NCBI GenBank assembly: GCA_022711465.1
Contig: JAKLEZ010000009.1
Span: forward strand, 186,001 to 250,000
DNA: 64,000 bases
Direction of reading: 5' to 3'
Source of the DNA: Planctomycetota bacterium
GTDB taxonomy: Bacteria > Planctomycetota > Phycisphaerae > UBA1845 > PWPN01
This document shows positions 35,641 to 43,773 of the stretch, piece after piece (within the stretch, counting starts at the first letter, position 1; each line of letters opens with the position of its first letter). The notes under the pieces are model-generated. The model saw only the letters and a program-made list of their open reading frames with translations. It was not told the DNA's origin and did no database searches. The position numbers were made by a program, and so were the translations under genes.

Positions 35641-35760
35641 CCGCGGGATCAGTGTGTGCCTCACTTCGCCAAACGCGGCTGGCAGAGCGGAGGACAAGAG
35701 CACGACTTGGTCTTGCTACCAGCGCGTGACAAGACGTGTGGGTCTCATGGAGATAAGTGT

Positions 35761-36276
35761 ATGCGTCCGGAAGAGTCTGAATTGCTAAGGCACCGACTCG
35801 ATTATGCATGGCGATACTTCGAGTCGGCCGCACGCCAGCGCATGCTGTTCTTCAACTACTATCTCATAGTCATGGGCATTCTGGTGAACGGATACGTATT
35901 AGCCATCAGAGAAGGACTGATCGCGGTGGCCGTCTTCGTATGCGTTTTCGGTATATTATCTTGTCTGGTGTTCATGGCCTTCGATGTTCGCACGCTCCGG
36001 TTTGTGCGGATGGCCGTTGATATTCTTGAGCACTTGGAGCGTAGTGTCCTGTTTTGTGATGGCTTTCCGTCCGTATCGAATCAGCTGGGGCTAATGCGGC
36101 GAGAAGCTGATCAGCGGCACGGCGCGAAATCGTGTTGGCTGACCTTCAGGGCAAGGCTTTTCGATCACAAGTACTGGATTCGCGGAATGCAGCTGCTGAT
36201 CCTTCTTGCTTTCGCTTTGGGGGTCTATTACGCGATGTCGCGCACAGGTTCTCCTCCGGTAACAACAGGCGGATGA
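35761..36276 (+). CDS. Small membrane protein of the GHKL operon
   Basis: 171 residues from the ATG at 35761 (GGAG 8 nt upstream); the frame is open from 35656 but the earlier part looks non-coding. Two hydrophobic segments (MLFFNYYLIVMGILVNGYVLA and AVAVFVCVFGILSCLVFMAF, each given here by its ends) lie near residues 29-75 and a third (MQLLILLAFALGVYYAM) near 143-160. The N-terminal helix RHRLDYAWRYFESAARQRMLF is the pattern of small effector-type membrane proteins that accompany defence genes (SLATT-like topology). A pore-forming or depolarising effector is a hypothesis. It is last in the plus-strand operon and converges on the minus-strand one with only 18 bp between stops. Confidence 0.65.
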   Translation: MRPEESELLRHRLDYAWRYFESAARQRMLFFNYYLIVMGILVNGYVLAIREGLIAVAVFVCVFGILSCLVFMAFDVRTLRFVRMAVDILEHLERSVLFCDGFPSVSNQLGLMRREADQRHGAKSCWLTFRARLFDHKYWIRGMQLLILLAFALGVYYAMSRTGSPPVTTGG

Positions 36277-36294
36277 TGAGAGCCACAGAATACC

Positions 36295-36711
36295 TTACTC
36301 AGGAGAATGCGTGGCGCCGTTCTGGGCAATTCGGTCTATAAGCGCGATCACCTCATGCGGCGACTTAACCACAGTTACCAAGGGATGCCAGTGAAATACG
36401 TTCTCTCGGCGCCCCCAGACAACAACGGGCCGTCCTGCAGCTAAGGCCATGCCGGTCTCAACATGCTTTCCGCCGGGTACCGTGCGCCCCTCTTCTTCAG
36501 CAATGAGAACGAGTACGTCGGCCGCTGCGACGTCCTCAGCATCCATGAGTGCGAGCCGTGCCCTCTCTTCGTCTGAGTACGCGCCGTGTCCAGCGTGGAA
36601 TCTCGTATCTTCGACAATCCATCTAGCTGTGCATTCGTGCCCCCGACCGAGAATGAGGTCGCGCAGTTTCGATGCGAGCTCTTGAGAATGGGATGCAATG
36701 AAGACCTTCAT
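36295..36711 (-). CDS. Nucleoside 2-deoxyribosyltransferase-like protein
   Basis: 138 residues. It begins KVFIASHS and has DAEDVAAADVLVLIAEEEGRT followed by GGKHVETGMALAAGRPVVVWG, the fold pattern of the nucleoside 2-deoxyribosyltransferase superfamily (first strand, D-x-x-D-V-L-V strand, then the glutamate-bearing G-x-x-x-E-x-G-x-A helix). Members cleave N-glycosidic bonds of nucleosides or nucleotides, and relatives occur in defence systems as NAD or nucleotide hydrolases. Here the catalytic Glu in HVETG is present. It lies 12 bp downstream of the PAPS-reductase-like gene and closes the minus-strand operon. Confidence 0.7.
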   Translation of the reverse strand: MKVFIASHSQELASKLRDLILGRGHECTARWIVEDTRFHAGHGAYSDEERARLALMDAEDVAAADVLVLIAEEEGRTVPGGKHVETGMALAAGRPVVVWGRRENVFHWHPLVTVVKSPHEVIALIDRIAQNGATHSPE

Positions 36712-36723
36712 ACAAGGATGACC

Positions 36724-37533
36724 TCAAATATGGCAGAAGGAGCACGGCATCGAGGTGCCGTCAGCGTCGTCAATGTCGCCGAGAACGTGCAGCAGTGGTT
36801 GGCCGGCGTTTTGCTTTTGAGCCTTTCTCAGTTCTATAGTCCGCTTCTCCTTGATCTCAGCGACACGGCCGGGATGCTCCAACTCATCGAGAGATTCCCG
36901 CTCGCTCCAAGTGTAGCGCTGGCCGGTCTCGGGGTCGATCTTCTCGTAGCTTTTTGCCTTCTCAAACAGGTCTGGATGATTCTCCCTCAGCCCCAGCCAC
37001 TCGTGCTTGCGTTGATAAAAGCAGAAGTAGCAGCCGGAGCGGGTGCGCCACGAGTAGTACTTGGGAAACTGGATACCACTCTCTGCGAGTATGCGGTGGA
37101 TGGCCTCCAGGTCGAAACCGGCCTCCACAAAGGGATACACCGGTGTGATATTGGGCTTAGTCGGCCTATAACCTTCTCGATCCTCATCAGCGCGGATGCC
37201 GACGTACATCTTTACTGAGTCGTCTCCAATGTACTTCTCAAAGGGTTTAATCTTCAACATCTTTGTGCACCACCGCATGCGTGAGGACGGGAGGTAGCCC
37301 CCGTACTGCCTAAGCCAGAAATCGAAACCCCGGTCATCGCGCAATCGTACAATCTCTTTGCCAAGGTATGCCTCAAGCTTGTCGAGATACTCGTACGTTT
37401 CCGAAAGTTCCTTATCCGTGTCAGAAAACACGTATTCCAGCCCACGAATGCGATCGCGCAGGTAAATTGCCAGTGCCGTGCTGTCTTTCCCCCCCGACAA
37501 TGACACAATGTGTCGTATAAGTGGCGTGGTCAC
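36724..37533 (-). CDS. PAPS-reductase/DndC-like PP-loop protein
   Basis: 269 residues. HIVSLSGGKDSTALAIYL carries the SGGKDS PP-loop of adenine-nucleotide alpha hydrolases. Further on are RMRWCTKMLK (Cys and basic residues of the PAPS-reductase fold), GCYFCFYQ, and a C-terminal CSFCHI, giving cysteines suited to an iron-sulfur cluster as in DndC, the enzyme that adenylates DNA backbone phosphates for phosphorothioation. No DndD/E or cysteine desulfurase is in the window, so the same chemistry is not proven. Its ATG overlaps the stop of the large ATPase gene by 4 nt. Confidence 0.78.
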   Translation of the reverse strand: MTTPLIRHIVSLSGGKDSTALAIYLRDRIRGLEYVFSDTDKELSETYEYLDKLEAYLGKEIVRLRDDRGFDFWLRQYGGYLPSSRMRWCTKMLKIKPFEKYIGDDSVKMYVGIRADEDREGYRPTKPNITPVYPFVEAGFDLEAIHRILAESGIQFPKYYSWRTRSGCYFCFYQRKHEWLGLRENHPDLFEKAKSYEKIDPETGQRYTWSERESLDELEHPGRVAEIKEKRTIELRKAQKQNAGQPLLHVLGDIDDADGTSMPCSFCHI

Positions 37534-40500
37534 AACTTAGCTCCTTCCTTGGATGGTTCGCACGAATCAAGGCGGCCAACTGCGCGATGGTGCAGCACAC
37601 GGCACAGAGCAACCATGGCTGCCGCAGAATCCTGCTTGTCAAGGATTCTGGCCAGCTGCTTCGCAATGGCTTGCACCGAGAGCTCCTTACTGGGGTCAAC
37701 GTGAAACGTGTGGTCAATCTGGCCGAAACGCGTGCTCGTCACTGCGAATCGGATTGATTCAAGACCATTGGATTGACCACTATTGGGCGGACGAGTGGCT
37801 ACCGTAGCCTCCAGTAGATTGAAACGGCGCACGAATTGCTGCAGACGGATGCCAAAGTGGGCGAGGTCCTCATCCCGCCACTTCGTTGGCAATCGTTCTG
37901 CGAGCAGCGACGTCACACCCTCTAGCCAGTCTTGTTCAGAGCCGGACTCGTCCGCGACTCGCTCAATAAACATCCGCATATCGCGCTCAACCGCGAACTC
38001 GGAAAGCGCCGACGCCCGTTCATGCAGGCGGGCTCGAACGTGCGCCGTTTCGACTCCCGTTCCGAAGGCTTCTCCGAGCGATCGCCACAAGCTAGCGACG
38101 AGCTTCGGGAAGCAATCCCTTAGCTCGATAATCGCTTCCTTGAGCCGGGTAATGTAAAGGTCTACGTCCTTTGATCGTCGGCGTCGATCCCCGGGCTGGA
38201 ACGGCAGAACGCCCACAGCATTCGGAAGGTCCTCCAGGAGCATGGTCTCTGGTTCCTTCGCAGTCATCAAGGTGGTACGAGTATCGCGAGTGCGAGTCGA
38301 AAGTCCTTCGGTCTTCTGTGTATACTCCGGCAACGACCGCATGAACCGTATGAGCAGACGGGCAATAGTCACTACCTGCTGCTTACTGTCACGTTCTGAA
38401 ATGTCAGTCTGACCCAGGAGTGTGGCTAGTCTCCCGAATACTTCTGACCTTACGCCGGTGATGCGCAACTGCCGCACCGAGAAGTCAACCGGCCTCTTGA
38501 TTAAATCTTCGAAGAGAGCGCAAGTCAGTGACGGCTGAAACTCACCGTTCTTGTATAGAGCTACGTCTGATTCGCGAGCCAGCAGTGCAGCGCACACCAA
38601 CACCGGAATCGGGCCGTCACGAAGGCCAAAGGGAGGACGACGAAGCTGGCCGAAAAGATCTTCGACGGACTTTGCCGATTGCTCCGACTTGGAGAAGAAA
38701 TCATCGATCTCCTGGAAAAGTTCATACGCCGACCTCGGCCGCTTCCTGTGAGATGCAGACGGCTGCCGAAAGCCCCAGACACCCTTGTGTTCGCCGTGTA
38801 CACCAAGGCCTTCGCTGGAGAGAAGCGACCTGTAGATGCTTCGCTCAGGCGGATTCCCCTCTAACCCAAGATACGGGGTACTTCTGCTCTCGATCATGCG
38901 CTCGATGAGATTCCTCCGAGCTGCCGCCGCCGAGCTAGACAACTCTTGCCGATTAATGATTTCGTTGTCGATTGCCGGAGCACTGCAGAATACCTCATCG
39001 GAAATACGGGAGAGCTGTTCGTTGAGTTGGCGGTGGTCCTGTATTCGTATCTTTCTTCCTTTGTGATACCATGTCCGCTCCTCCCCAGCTGAGGATAAGA
39101 GTCCGTCGACAAGTAGCCGGACATGGCGGTCCACGTCCGACCTTCTGGCATACAGCTCACGGCGCGCAGTCTTATCATGGCCTAGTTCAGGGGTATTTCG
39201 TTCGACCCAATCGATAGCTGCCATTTCGAGTGCTAGGCTTGTCAGGCGCTCTGCCGGAGGAACGACCAACACCAGGGATCGCACATCGAGTTGTTTCAGA
39301 TCACTCTTGCTCGGCTCGGAAGTCTGCCCGCGAGTAAGCAGTAGCACGACAATACGGCCATCGTGGTCATATTCCTGTGTAGCGATGTGATGGAGCTGCG
39401 AGTGCTCAGCAAACCGGACCTCGAAGAATCGCAGTGTACCGGTCTCGTACGAATGGCGTCGGGCTAGAATTGGCCGAATTCGATAGTGCTTCTCCAGCAG
39501 TGCCGCAGCCCCAACGGTATCCCGCAAACGAGTACGCCCTTCGGAAAGGCGCGCCTCCACGTCGACGTCACTGCCCTCCCATATAGCTAGGCTTTCGTTG
39601 TACTTCCGATAGACGACAACTGATGCAGATTCAAGTTCGTCGATGGCGTTATCGATGGCGTCGGCACTCAATCGGTTAAATAGTGCATATTTGAGGACAT
39701 CACGAGAGGCGCGAACGTCATACCAGCGCGCGGCGATGGCCAACATGGCAATCGCTCGTAGCAGTACCACCGCATTAGCGGACAGTGAGTTATGTCTTGA
39801 TTCCGCGTCGAAGGCTTCTGCCCACCGCTTACCATCGCTGGTATGCAGTAACGCATTGCCAAGGGAGCCGCGCAAATGGTCGTATAGATGCACAACATCA
39901 AACAGGTGATGCTTGCCATCACCGTTGGCTCGCACCCATGCTTTCAGTGCACTGGGCTCCTCGGACGCCAGAAAACTGAATGCTGACCTTTCATTCTGGC
40001 CAACACGCCGAAACACTGGTCCCAGGAGGGCTGCAGTAAGTGGGTGGAGTGGAGCACAGGACTGGAGCAACTCCCGACCTTCGGCTTCTGCAAGACCCGG
40101 GGGGGCAATATGCAGCCTCCAGAGGTTCCCGGCAAGCTCTGCAACCTCTCGGCAAGCACGCTCAGATAAAGGGGTCTTATCGGATTTGCGGCTCTGTTCG
40201 GAGGCCTGAGCAACAAAGCGAAGCAGTTGACTCGGCGGCTCTTCGAATGCAATGTCCTCAAAGCGCCCACGAATCTTCTCCCATTCTGCCCGTTCAACGC
40301 CCGGCAGCATAGAGGCGTACTCGCGGAAATCTTGGTGGAGAACGCCGATCACTGAGAAGTGTCCTTCGCTCCTTACTGCGTACTCCGCGAGCTGCTGGAG
40401 CAGGAACACGTCTGAGGATTCGGGGTGGCTGGCTGCAAACTCAAGAAACTTGCCCAGTTCATCGAGGACGAGCAATAGCCCACGCCTTGAGGATGACCTC

Positions 40501-41057
40501 TTCGTGGCTTCAACGACCCCCTGAACCACCTCTAGAACAGTGGTTGATGATGAGCCGTTCGAGCTAGAGCTACCGCGTAGAAGTCGCTTTGCCTTTGTCT
40601 GAAACGGTGCTGCCTTCCTTTGTCGGCAAAGAGCGGGAGAAGTCGCGATTACGCGCAGAACGGCGTTTGAGATGGGTTCGGCAGAACCGGACACCATGAG
40701 GAAGTCCAGCGCCGCACGTTCCTTGATCCTCGAAGAGAGCCGCTTGGCTAGCCGTGAATCACTGTGGCTCAGACGCCGTATCGCAGCTCTTGATGCCGCA
40801 GTGTCATCGGCAGAAAGAAGATGGGCTACATAAAGGCAGAATGCCGACTTCCCGGTCCCAAATGGCCCCACAAGTGACCATGCACCACCTTGGCCTCGAT
40901 CAAGCGTGTCGAGTATCCGTGTCGTCGCGCGCAATGCATTCTGCGTAACAACGTAGTTTTCGGTGACAGCCGCAAGACCATAGTCGTGATCGATTCGTAC
41001 GGATCGAAGAAACAGCCCAGATCCAGCGAACGCTTTCTTGGGGGACTTAGGTAACAT
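37530..41057 (-). CDS. Large P-loop ATPase of the DUF4007/PAPS-reductase operon
   Basis: 1175 residues. Walker A GPFGTGKS at residues 64-71 and Walker B LLLVLDEL at 194-201 lie in a compact N-terminal AAA-like module; the remaining 900 residues are mostly helical without a recognised domain, though a strand-rich insert near 540-640 (DGRIVVLLLTRGQ...SLVLVVPPAERLTSLALEM) recalls the middle of BREX BrxC/PglY-type and other very large defence ATPases. AAAGGGGG precedes the start, which overlaps the end of the DUF4007 gene by 11 nt. Expected role: ATP-driven motor or switch that loads the small modification enzymes on DNA. Confidence 0.7.
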   Translation of the reverse strand: MLPKSPKKAFAGSGLFLRSVRIDHDYGLAAVTENYVVTQNALRATTRILDTLDRGQGGAWSLVGPFGTGKSAFCLYVAHLLSADDTAASRAAIRRLSHSDSRLAKRLSSRIKERAALDFLMVSGSAEPISNAVLRVIATSPALCRQRKAAPFQTKAKRLLRGSSSSNGSSSTTVLEVVQGVVEATKRSSSRRGLLLVLDELGKFLEFAASHPESSDVFLLQQLAEYAVRSEGHFSVIGVLHQDFREYASMLPGVERAEWEKIRGRFEDIAFEEPPSQLLRFVAQASEQSRKSDKTPLSERACREVAELAGNLWRLHIAPPGLAEAEGRELLQSCAPLHPLTAALLGPVFRRVGQNERSAFSFLASEEPSALKAWVRANGDGKHHLFDVVHLYDHLRGSLGNALLHTSDGKRWAEAFDAESRHNSLSANAVVLLRAIAMLAIAARWYDVRASRDVLKYALFNRLSADAIDNAIDELESASVVVYRKYNESLAIWEGSDVDVEARLSEGRTRLRDTVGAAALLEKHYRIRPILARRHSYETGTLRFFEVRFAEHSQLHHIATQEYDHDGRIVVLLLTRGQTSEPSKSDLKQLDVRSLVLVVPPAERLTSLALEMAAIDWVERNTPELGHDKTARRELYARRSDVDRHVRLLVDGLLSSAGEERTWYHKGRKIRIQDHRQLNEQLSRISDEVFCSAPAIDNEIINRQELSSSAAAARRNLIERMIESRSTPYLGLEGNPPERSIYRSLLSSEGLGVHGEHKGVWGFRQPSASHRKRPRSAYELFQEIDDFFSKSEQSAKSVEDLFGQLRRPPFGLRDGPIPVLVCAALLARESDVALYKNGEFQPSLTCALFEDLIKRPVDFSVRQLRITGVRSEVFGRLATLLGQTDISERDSKQQVVTIARLLIRFMRSLPEYTQKTEGLSTRTRDTRTTLMTAKEPETMLLEDLPNAVGVLPFQPGDRRRRSKDVDLYITRLKEAIIELRDCFPKLVASLWRSLGEAFGTGVETAHVRARLHERASALSEFAVERDMRMFIERVADESGSEQDWLEGVTSLLAERLPTKWRDEDLAHFGIRLQQFVRRFNLLEATVATRPPNSGQSNGLESIRFAVTSTRFGQIDHTFHVDPSKELSVQAIAKQLARILDKQDSAAAMVALCRVLHHRAVGRLDSCEPSKEGAKL

Positions 41058-42036
41058 GTTGTACCCCCTTTGTGCGACGACCCGATGAGCATCGCAACAG
41101 GTCTAGAGGGTCGCTTAGCTCTTCGTGACGGATCGCCTGCCTGAGGCCGGCGGTTGAGTCGTAAGTGATAGCATCATGCGTATGTGCACCTAGTCTGTCC
41201 ATGTATTCTACACAAGCGTTCTCAGAGAGCTTGAATACTTGCCCGGGGCTCCCGGGCGCGTATGCCATCCGATGGAAGCTCAGGGTATCCGAGTCGGGCG
41301 ACTCGCGCCGCCAGAAATCGACGACAGCGTAAGCAAACACTAAGGAGGGAAGCGTCGGCCGTGAACTGCGTTCAAGCAGTATTCTTCCGGTGGTTGCTTC
41401 ACGCATCAGTAAAGCCAATTCGCACAAGGGTGAGTCGTAAGTGTCCTCACGCGACAACCGTTTGTCTGGTTCGGCGTGCGTGTAGCTCCGCACAAAACAC
41501 GACAAATCTCTTTCGATTGTTCCTGGAGACGGCTGCTTGCTACTGTGGCGCTCGGCGAAGTCAAGGAGTTCATGGGTTGCTGATTCAAGGGTAAACCACG
41601 ACTCGCGCAGCTCATTGAACAAGTAGAACCATGTGGTGGGAGAGAGAATCTCTGTGCCATGGCTCGGATCAGACGTCTTAGAGGGTTGTCTTCGCGACGC
41701 TAGGTTCCAATGAACAAGCCAGATAGTTGCGGGATCTTCCAGAAAGGGATCGACGCCGTTTCCCGCGAAAAGGTAATCGCCGAATGGAGTCGGTGAGTAT
41801 CGGCCGCCGCGCCTATCACTCGCGTCGGGGCGGATCACATCGGCACGACTTGCCCAATGCCTGATAGCGCGTACCATGTTCTTTCCGACGCCGAGGCGTA
41901 CGACGGCATCATCGCTTCCGAAAAGCGTTGGATCCGATGTTACCCCCCGGACCGCTTTCGTGAGCCAAGCGAATCGCAAAGGGAAGCTCTCGTGACCCGA
42001 GAAGCTTATCGACTGGATGGATTCGGGGTGTCTCAT
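41047..42036 (-). CDS. DUF4007-family protein
   Basis: About 329 residues from the ATG at 42036. The N-terminus shows the family hallmark SFSGHESFPLRFAWLTKAV followed by SDDAVVRLGVGKNMVRAIRHWA, a winged-helix-like DNA-binding pattern. DUF4007 genes are typically neighbours of PAPS-reductase-like genes in variable genome regions, as seen here. The frame is open upstream to 42114, but a strong promoter (TTAACA, 17 bp, TATAAT) lies within that part and predicts a transcript beginning at the 42036 ATG, so the mRNA would be leaderless. First gene of a four-gene operon with overlapping ends. Confidence 0.78.
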   Translation of the reverse strand: MRHPESIQSISFSGHESFPLRFAWLTKAVRGVTSDPTLFGSDDAVVRLGVGKNMVRAIRHWASRADVIRPDASDRRGGRYSPTPFGDYLFAGNGVDPFLEDPATIWLVHWNLASRRQPSKTSDPSHGTEILSPTTWFYLFNELRESWFTLESATHELLDFAERHSSKQPSPGTIERDLSCFVRSYTHAEPDKRLSREDTYDSPLCELALLMREATTGRILLERSSRPTLPSLVFAYAVVDFWRRESPDSDTLSFHRMAYAPGSPGQVFKLSENACVEYMDRLGAHTHDAITYDSTAGLRQAIRHEELSDPLDLLRCSSGRRTKGVQHVT

Positions 42037-42043
42037 CCAGGCG

Positions 42044-42072
42044 ATTATAGCCGGCGGCTTGTATTCTGTTAA
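42044..42072 (-). promoter_or_regulatory. Strong promoter of the DUF4007 operon, probably leaderless
   Basis: Minus strand TTAACA (42072-42067), exact 17-bp spacer, TATAAT (42049-42044), then 7 bp to the ATG at 42036. The predicted +1 coincides with the start codon, and there is no Shine-Dalgarno sequence. Confidence 0.65.
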
Positions 42073-42294
42073 GTCAGCCCGCCCCGGATTTCTGAAATAG
42101 CTGCGAGCCGGCATGACAGCGAGCCTAACCGGCGGGAGAGAAGTCGTAACCTCATCGCAAGCAATAACTTACGAAAGATGTGCGAACGGCTTCGGTCGGT
42201 CCATTGGCTTTTTCTCAAGGTGAGCGCGGTGATTTGAGCGGATTCGGTAGCCCAGGCGTCTTGAGGGACTCGGGGGACAGAAGCGGTGCGATTG

Positions 42295-42528
42295 TCAATT
42301 CGCGCCGATGGCCAGTACGCACGATGGACAGTAGACCCTCCCGTCCTCGCCGATCCGCCATCCCACCCGGTTCAGCGCCGCGACCGACTGCTCTCGCTCT
42401 TCGTCGGTCATCGTGTTGTTAATGACCTGATTGGGCATGTAGCATCCGTTTCCACGACGCGAGCAAACAACATGTACGTTCTTCTGCTCATTCACTGCAT
42501 CGTCTTGCGTGAGCTCTCGGAACTTCAT
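42295..42528 (-). CDS. Small cysteine-containing protein
   Basis: 77 residues from the ATG at 42528 (GGAG 8 nt upstream). Two potential zinc-ligand groups: CSRRGNGCYM and YCPSC, with a small beta-helix-beta core (EREQSVAALNRVGWRIGEDGRVYCPSCV). This is a ribbon-like module as in many small phage or island proteins. No function can be given. It lies between the DUF4007 operon and the Xer-like recombinase, on the same strand. Confidence 0.6.
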   Translation of the reverse strand: MKFRELTQDDAVNEQKNVHVVCSRRGNGCYMPNQVINNTMTDEEREQSVAALNRVGWRIGEDGRVYCPSCVLAIGAN

Positions 42529-42578
42529 AATCCTGCTCCTATCACCTCGGTTTGCCATACTACGATTATCCGATCAAT

Positions 42579-43550
42579 TCAGAACAGGTCTTCGAGCGCG
42601 GCCTCCTTCTGGGCCTGGGACGGCTGAACGTAACGCCAAATGTATCGCTCGGAGCTTTGGCCGGATAGCTCCATTGCGTACTGAACACCATGCTTCTCGG
42701 CCGCGCGGCGAAGACACGTGTGCCGCAGGGCGTGGGCATGGAGATTGATCTTCTGGTCATCGGGGAATCGTGCGTTGGCCTGGGCGGCGATGGCCCGCAG
42801 GGCGGCATCAACGTTCTGACGTGCCAGGCGCTTGCCGGCCCTGGAGCAGAACAGCGGACCCGGCCGCCGGCCGCGTACGTCATCCAGATACGTGTCGAGG
42901 GCTTCCCGGGCCTCGCCGGCGACGAACACCGAACGGGTGACCTTGCGGCCCTTACGCTTCACGTTGAGGAAGTGCTTGTCCTGATATTGGTCGAGATCCA
43001 GCCGAAGCAACTCGGAAACCCGCATCCCCGTCCGCAGCAGCACCTGGAAGATGGCCCAATCCCGGATGGGGTGCTGGTTCTTCCGCCGCTTCAGGTGCAC
43101 GAGCTGCTCGGCGGCGGCCTTGAGCCGGGTGACCTCGATGTCTGTGAGCCCCTTCCATTCGGGGTCATCCACGCTGATGTCAGCGATCCGCTCGGTCGGG
43201 TTGCCGGCCAGGAACGCTCGGCGGTGGTGAACCCACCGGGCACAGTGCCGCAGGGTGGCGAGAATCCGGTTGATCGTGGTGGGGCTGCGTTTTTCGTGCT
43301 GGAGCTTCTTGACGAAGTCGCCGGTGATGGACCGGGTCCACTGGTCGGGGTGGTCGCTGCCGGTCGCCTGGCCGAAGAAATCGAGGAATGCGTTCAGGTC
43401 CCGGGTCTTGGCCTGGATGGTATTCTCGGCGTTCGCCCCGGCCTCCAGACCCATGTACAGGTTGAACCACGCGATGAGGCTGTCCCGCTTTCCGGGGCAG
43501 ACGGGGTGCTCCGTGGCCGCTCGCCGGGGCATGATCTGGGTTCCAACCAT
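42579..43550 (-). CDS. Xer-like tyrosine recombinase with adjacent dif-like site
   Basis: 323 residues. N-terminal SAM-like core-binding domain (residues about 25-125, ENTIQAKTRDLNAFLDFFG), catalytic domain with RTGMRVSELLRL (Arg), VKRKGRKV (beta-hairpin Lys), HALRHTCLRR (His-x-x-Arg) and ERYIWRYVQP (Tyr). The third-site segment reads ELSGQSS where most relatives have LGHxS, so the second active-site His is replaced by Gln. Size and domain order fit XerC/XerD-type and single-gene Xer proteins. A 28-bp dif-like sequence lies 93 bp upstream of the start, the arrangement known for self-contained Xer/dif modules. Start GTG or ATG near 43550. Confidence 0.82.
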   Translation of the reverse strand: MVGTQIMPRRAATEHPVCPGKRDSLIAWFNLYMGLEAGANAENTIQAKTRDLNAFLDFFGQATGSDHPDQWTRSITGDFVKKLQHEKRSPTTINRILATLRHCARWVHHRRAFLAGNPTERIADISVDDPEWKGLTDIEVTRLKAAAEQLVHLKRRKNQHPIRDWAIFQVLLRTGMRVSELLRLDLDQYQDKHFLNVKRKGRKVTRSVFVAGEAREALDTYLDDVRGRRPGPLFCSRAGKRLARQNVDAALRAIAAQANARFPDDQKINLHAHALRHTCLRRAAEKHGVQYAMELSGQSSERYIWRYVQPSQAQKEAALEDLF

Positions 43551-43642
43551 GGGCGGATCATAACCCAGCTTCTTATGTCACGCAAACCCTTTCGTTTTCA
43601 GCCGCGATTTGCCCCCGTTTCCCGTGTCCAGACGGCCATGTC

Positions 43643-43670
43643 GCGTGTCATAAGGTACATTATGACATGC
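43643..43670. other. dif-like 28-bp recombination site
   Basis: Arms GCGTGTCATAA and TTATGACATGC (10 of 11 positions complementary) around the 6-bp spacer GGTACA. The inner CATAA and TTATG halves are exactly those of bacterial dif sites bound by XerC and XerD, with the same 11-6-11 geometry. It lies just upstream of the Xer-like gene and may mark the right end of the island. Confidence 0.65.
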
Positions 43671-43773
43671 TATCAGCACACACCCAGCACGCATCGCGCC
43701 CGCGTTGCCGAGCGCTGCGGCGACAATCAGAGGGAGGCCAGCTTCACTTCGGCAGACTCGGCCTCCTGGCAGC

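Noticed and set aside
36586..37218. 210-codon plus-strand ORF
   Set aside because: Antisense to the PAPS-reductase-like and deoxyribosyltransferase-like genes with clear motifs.
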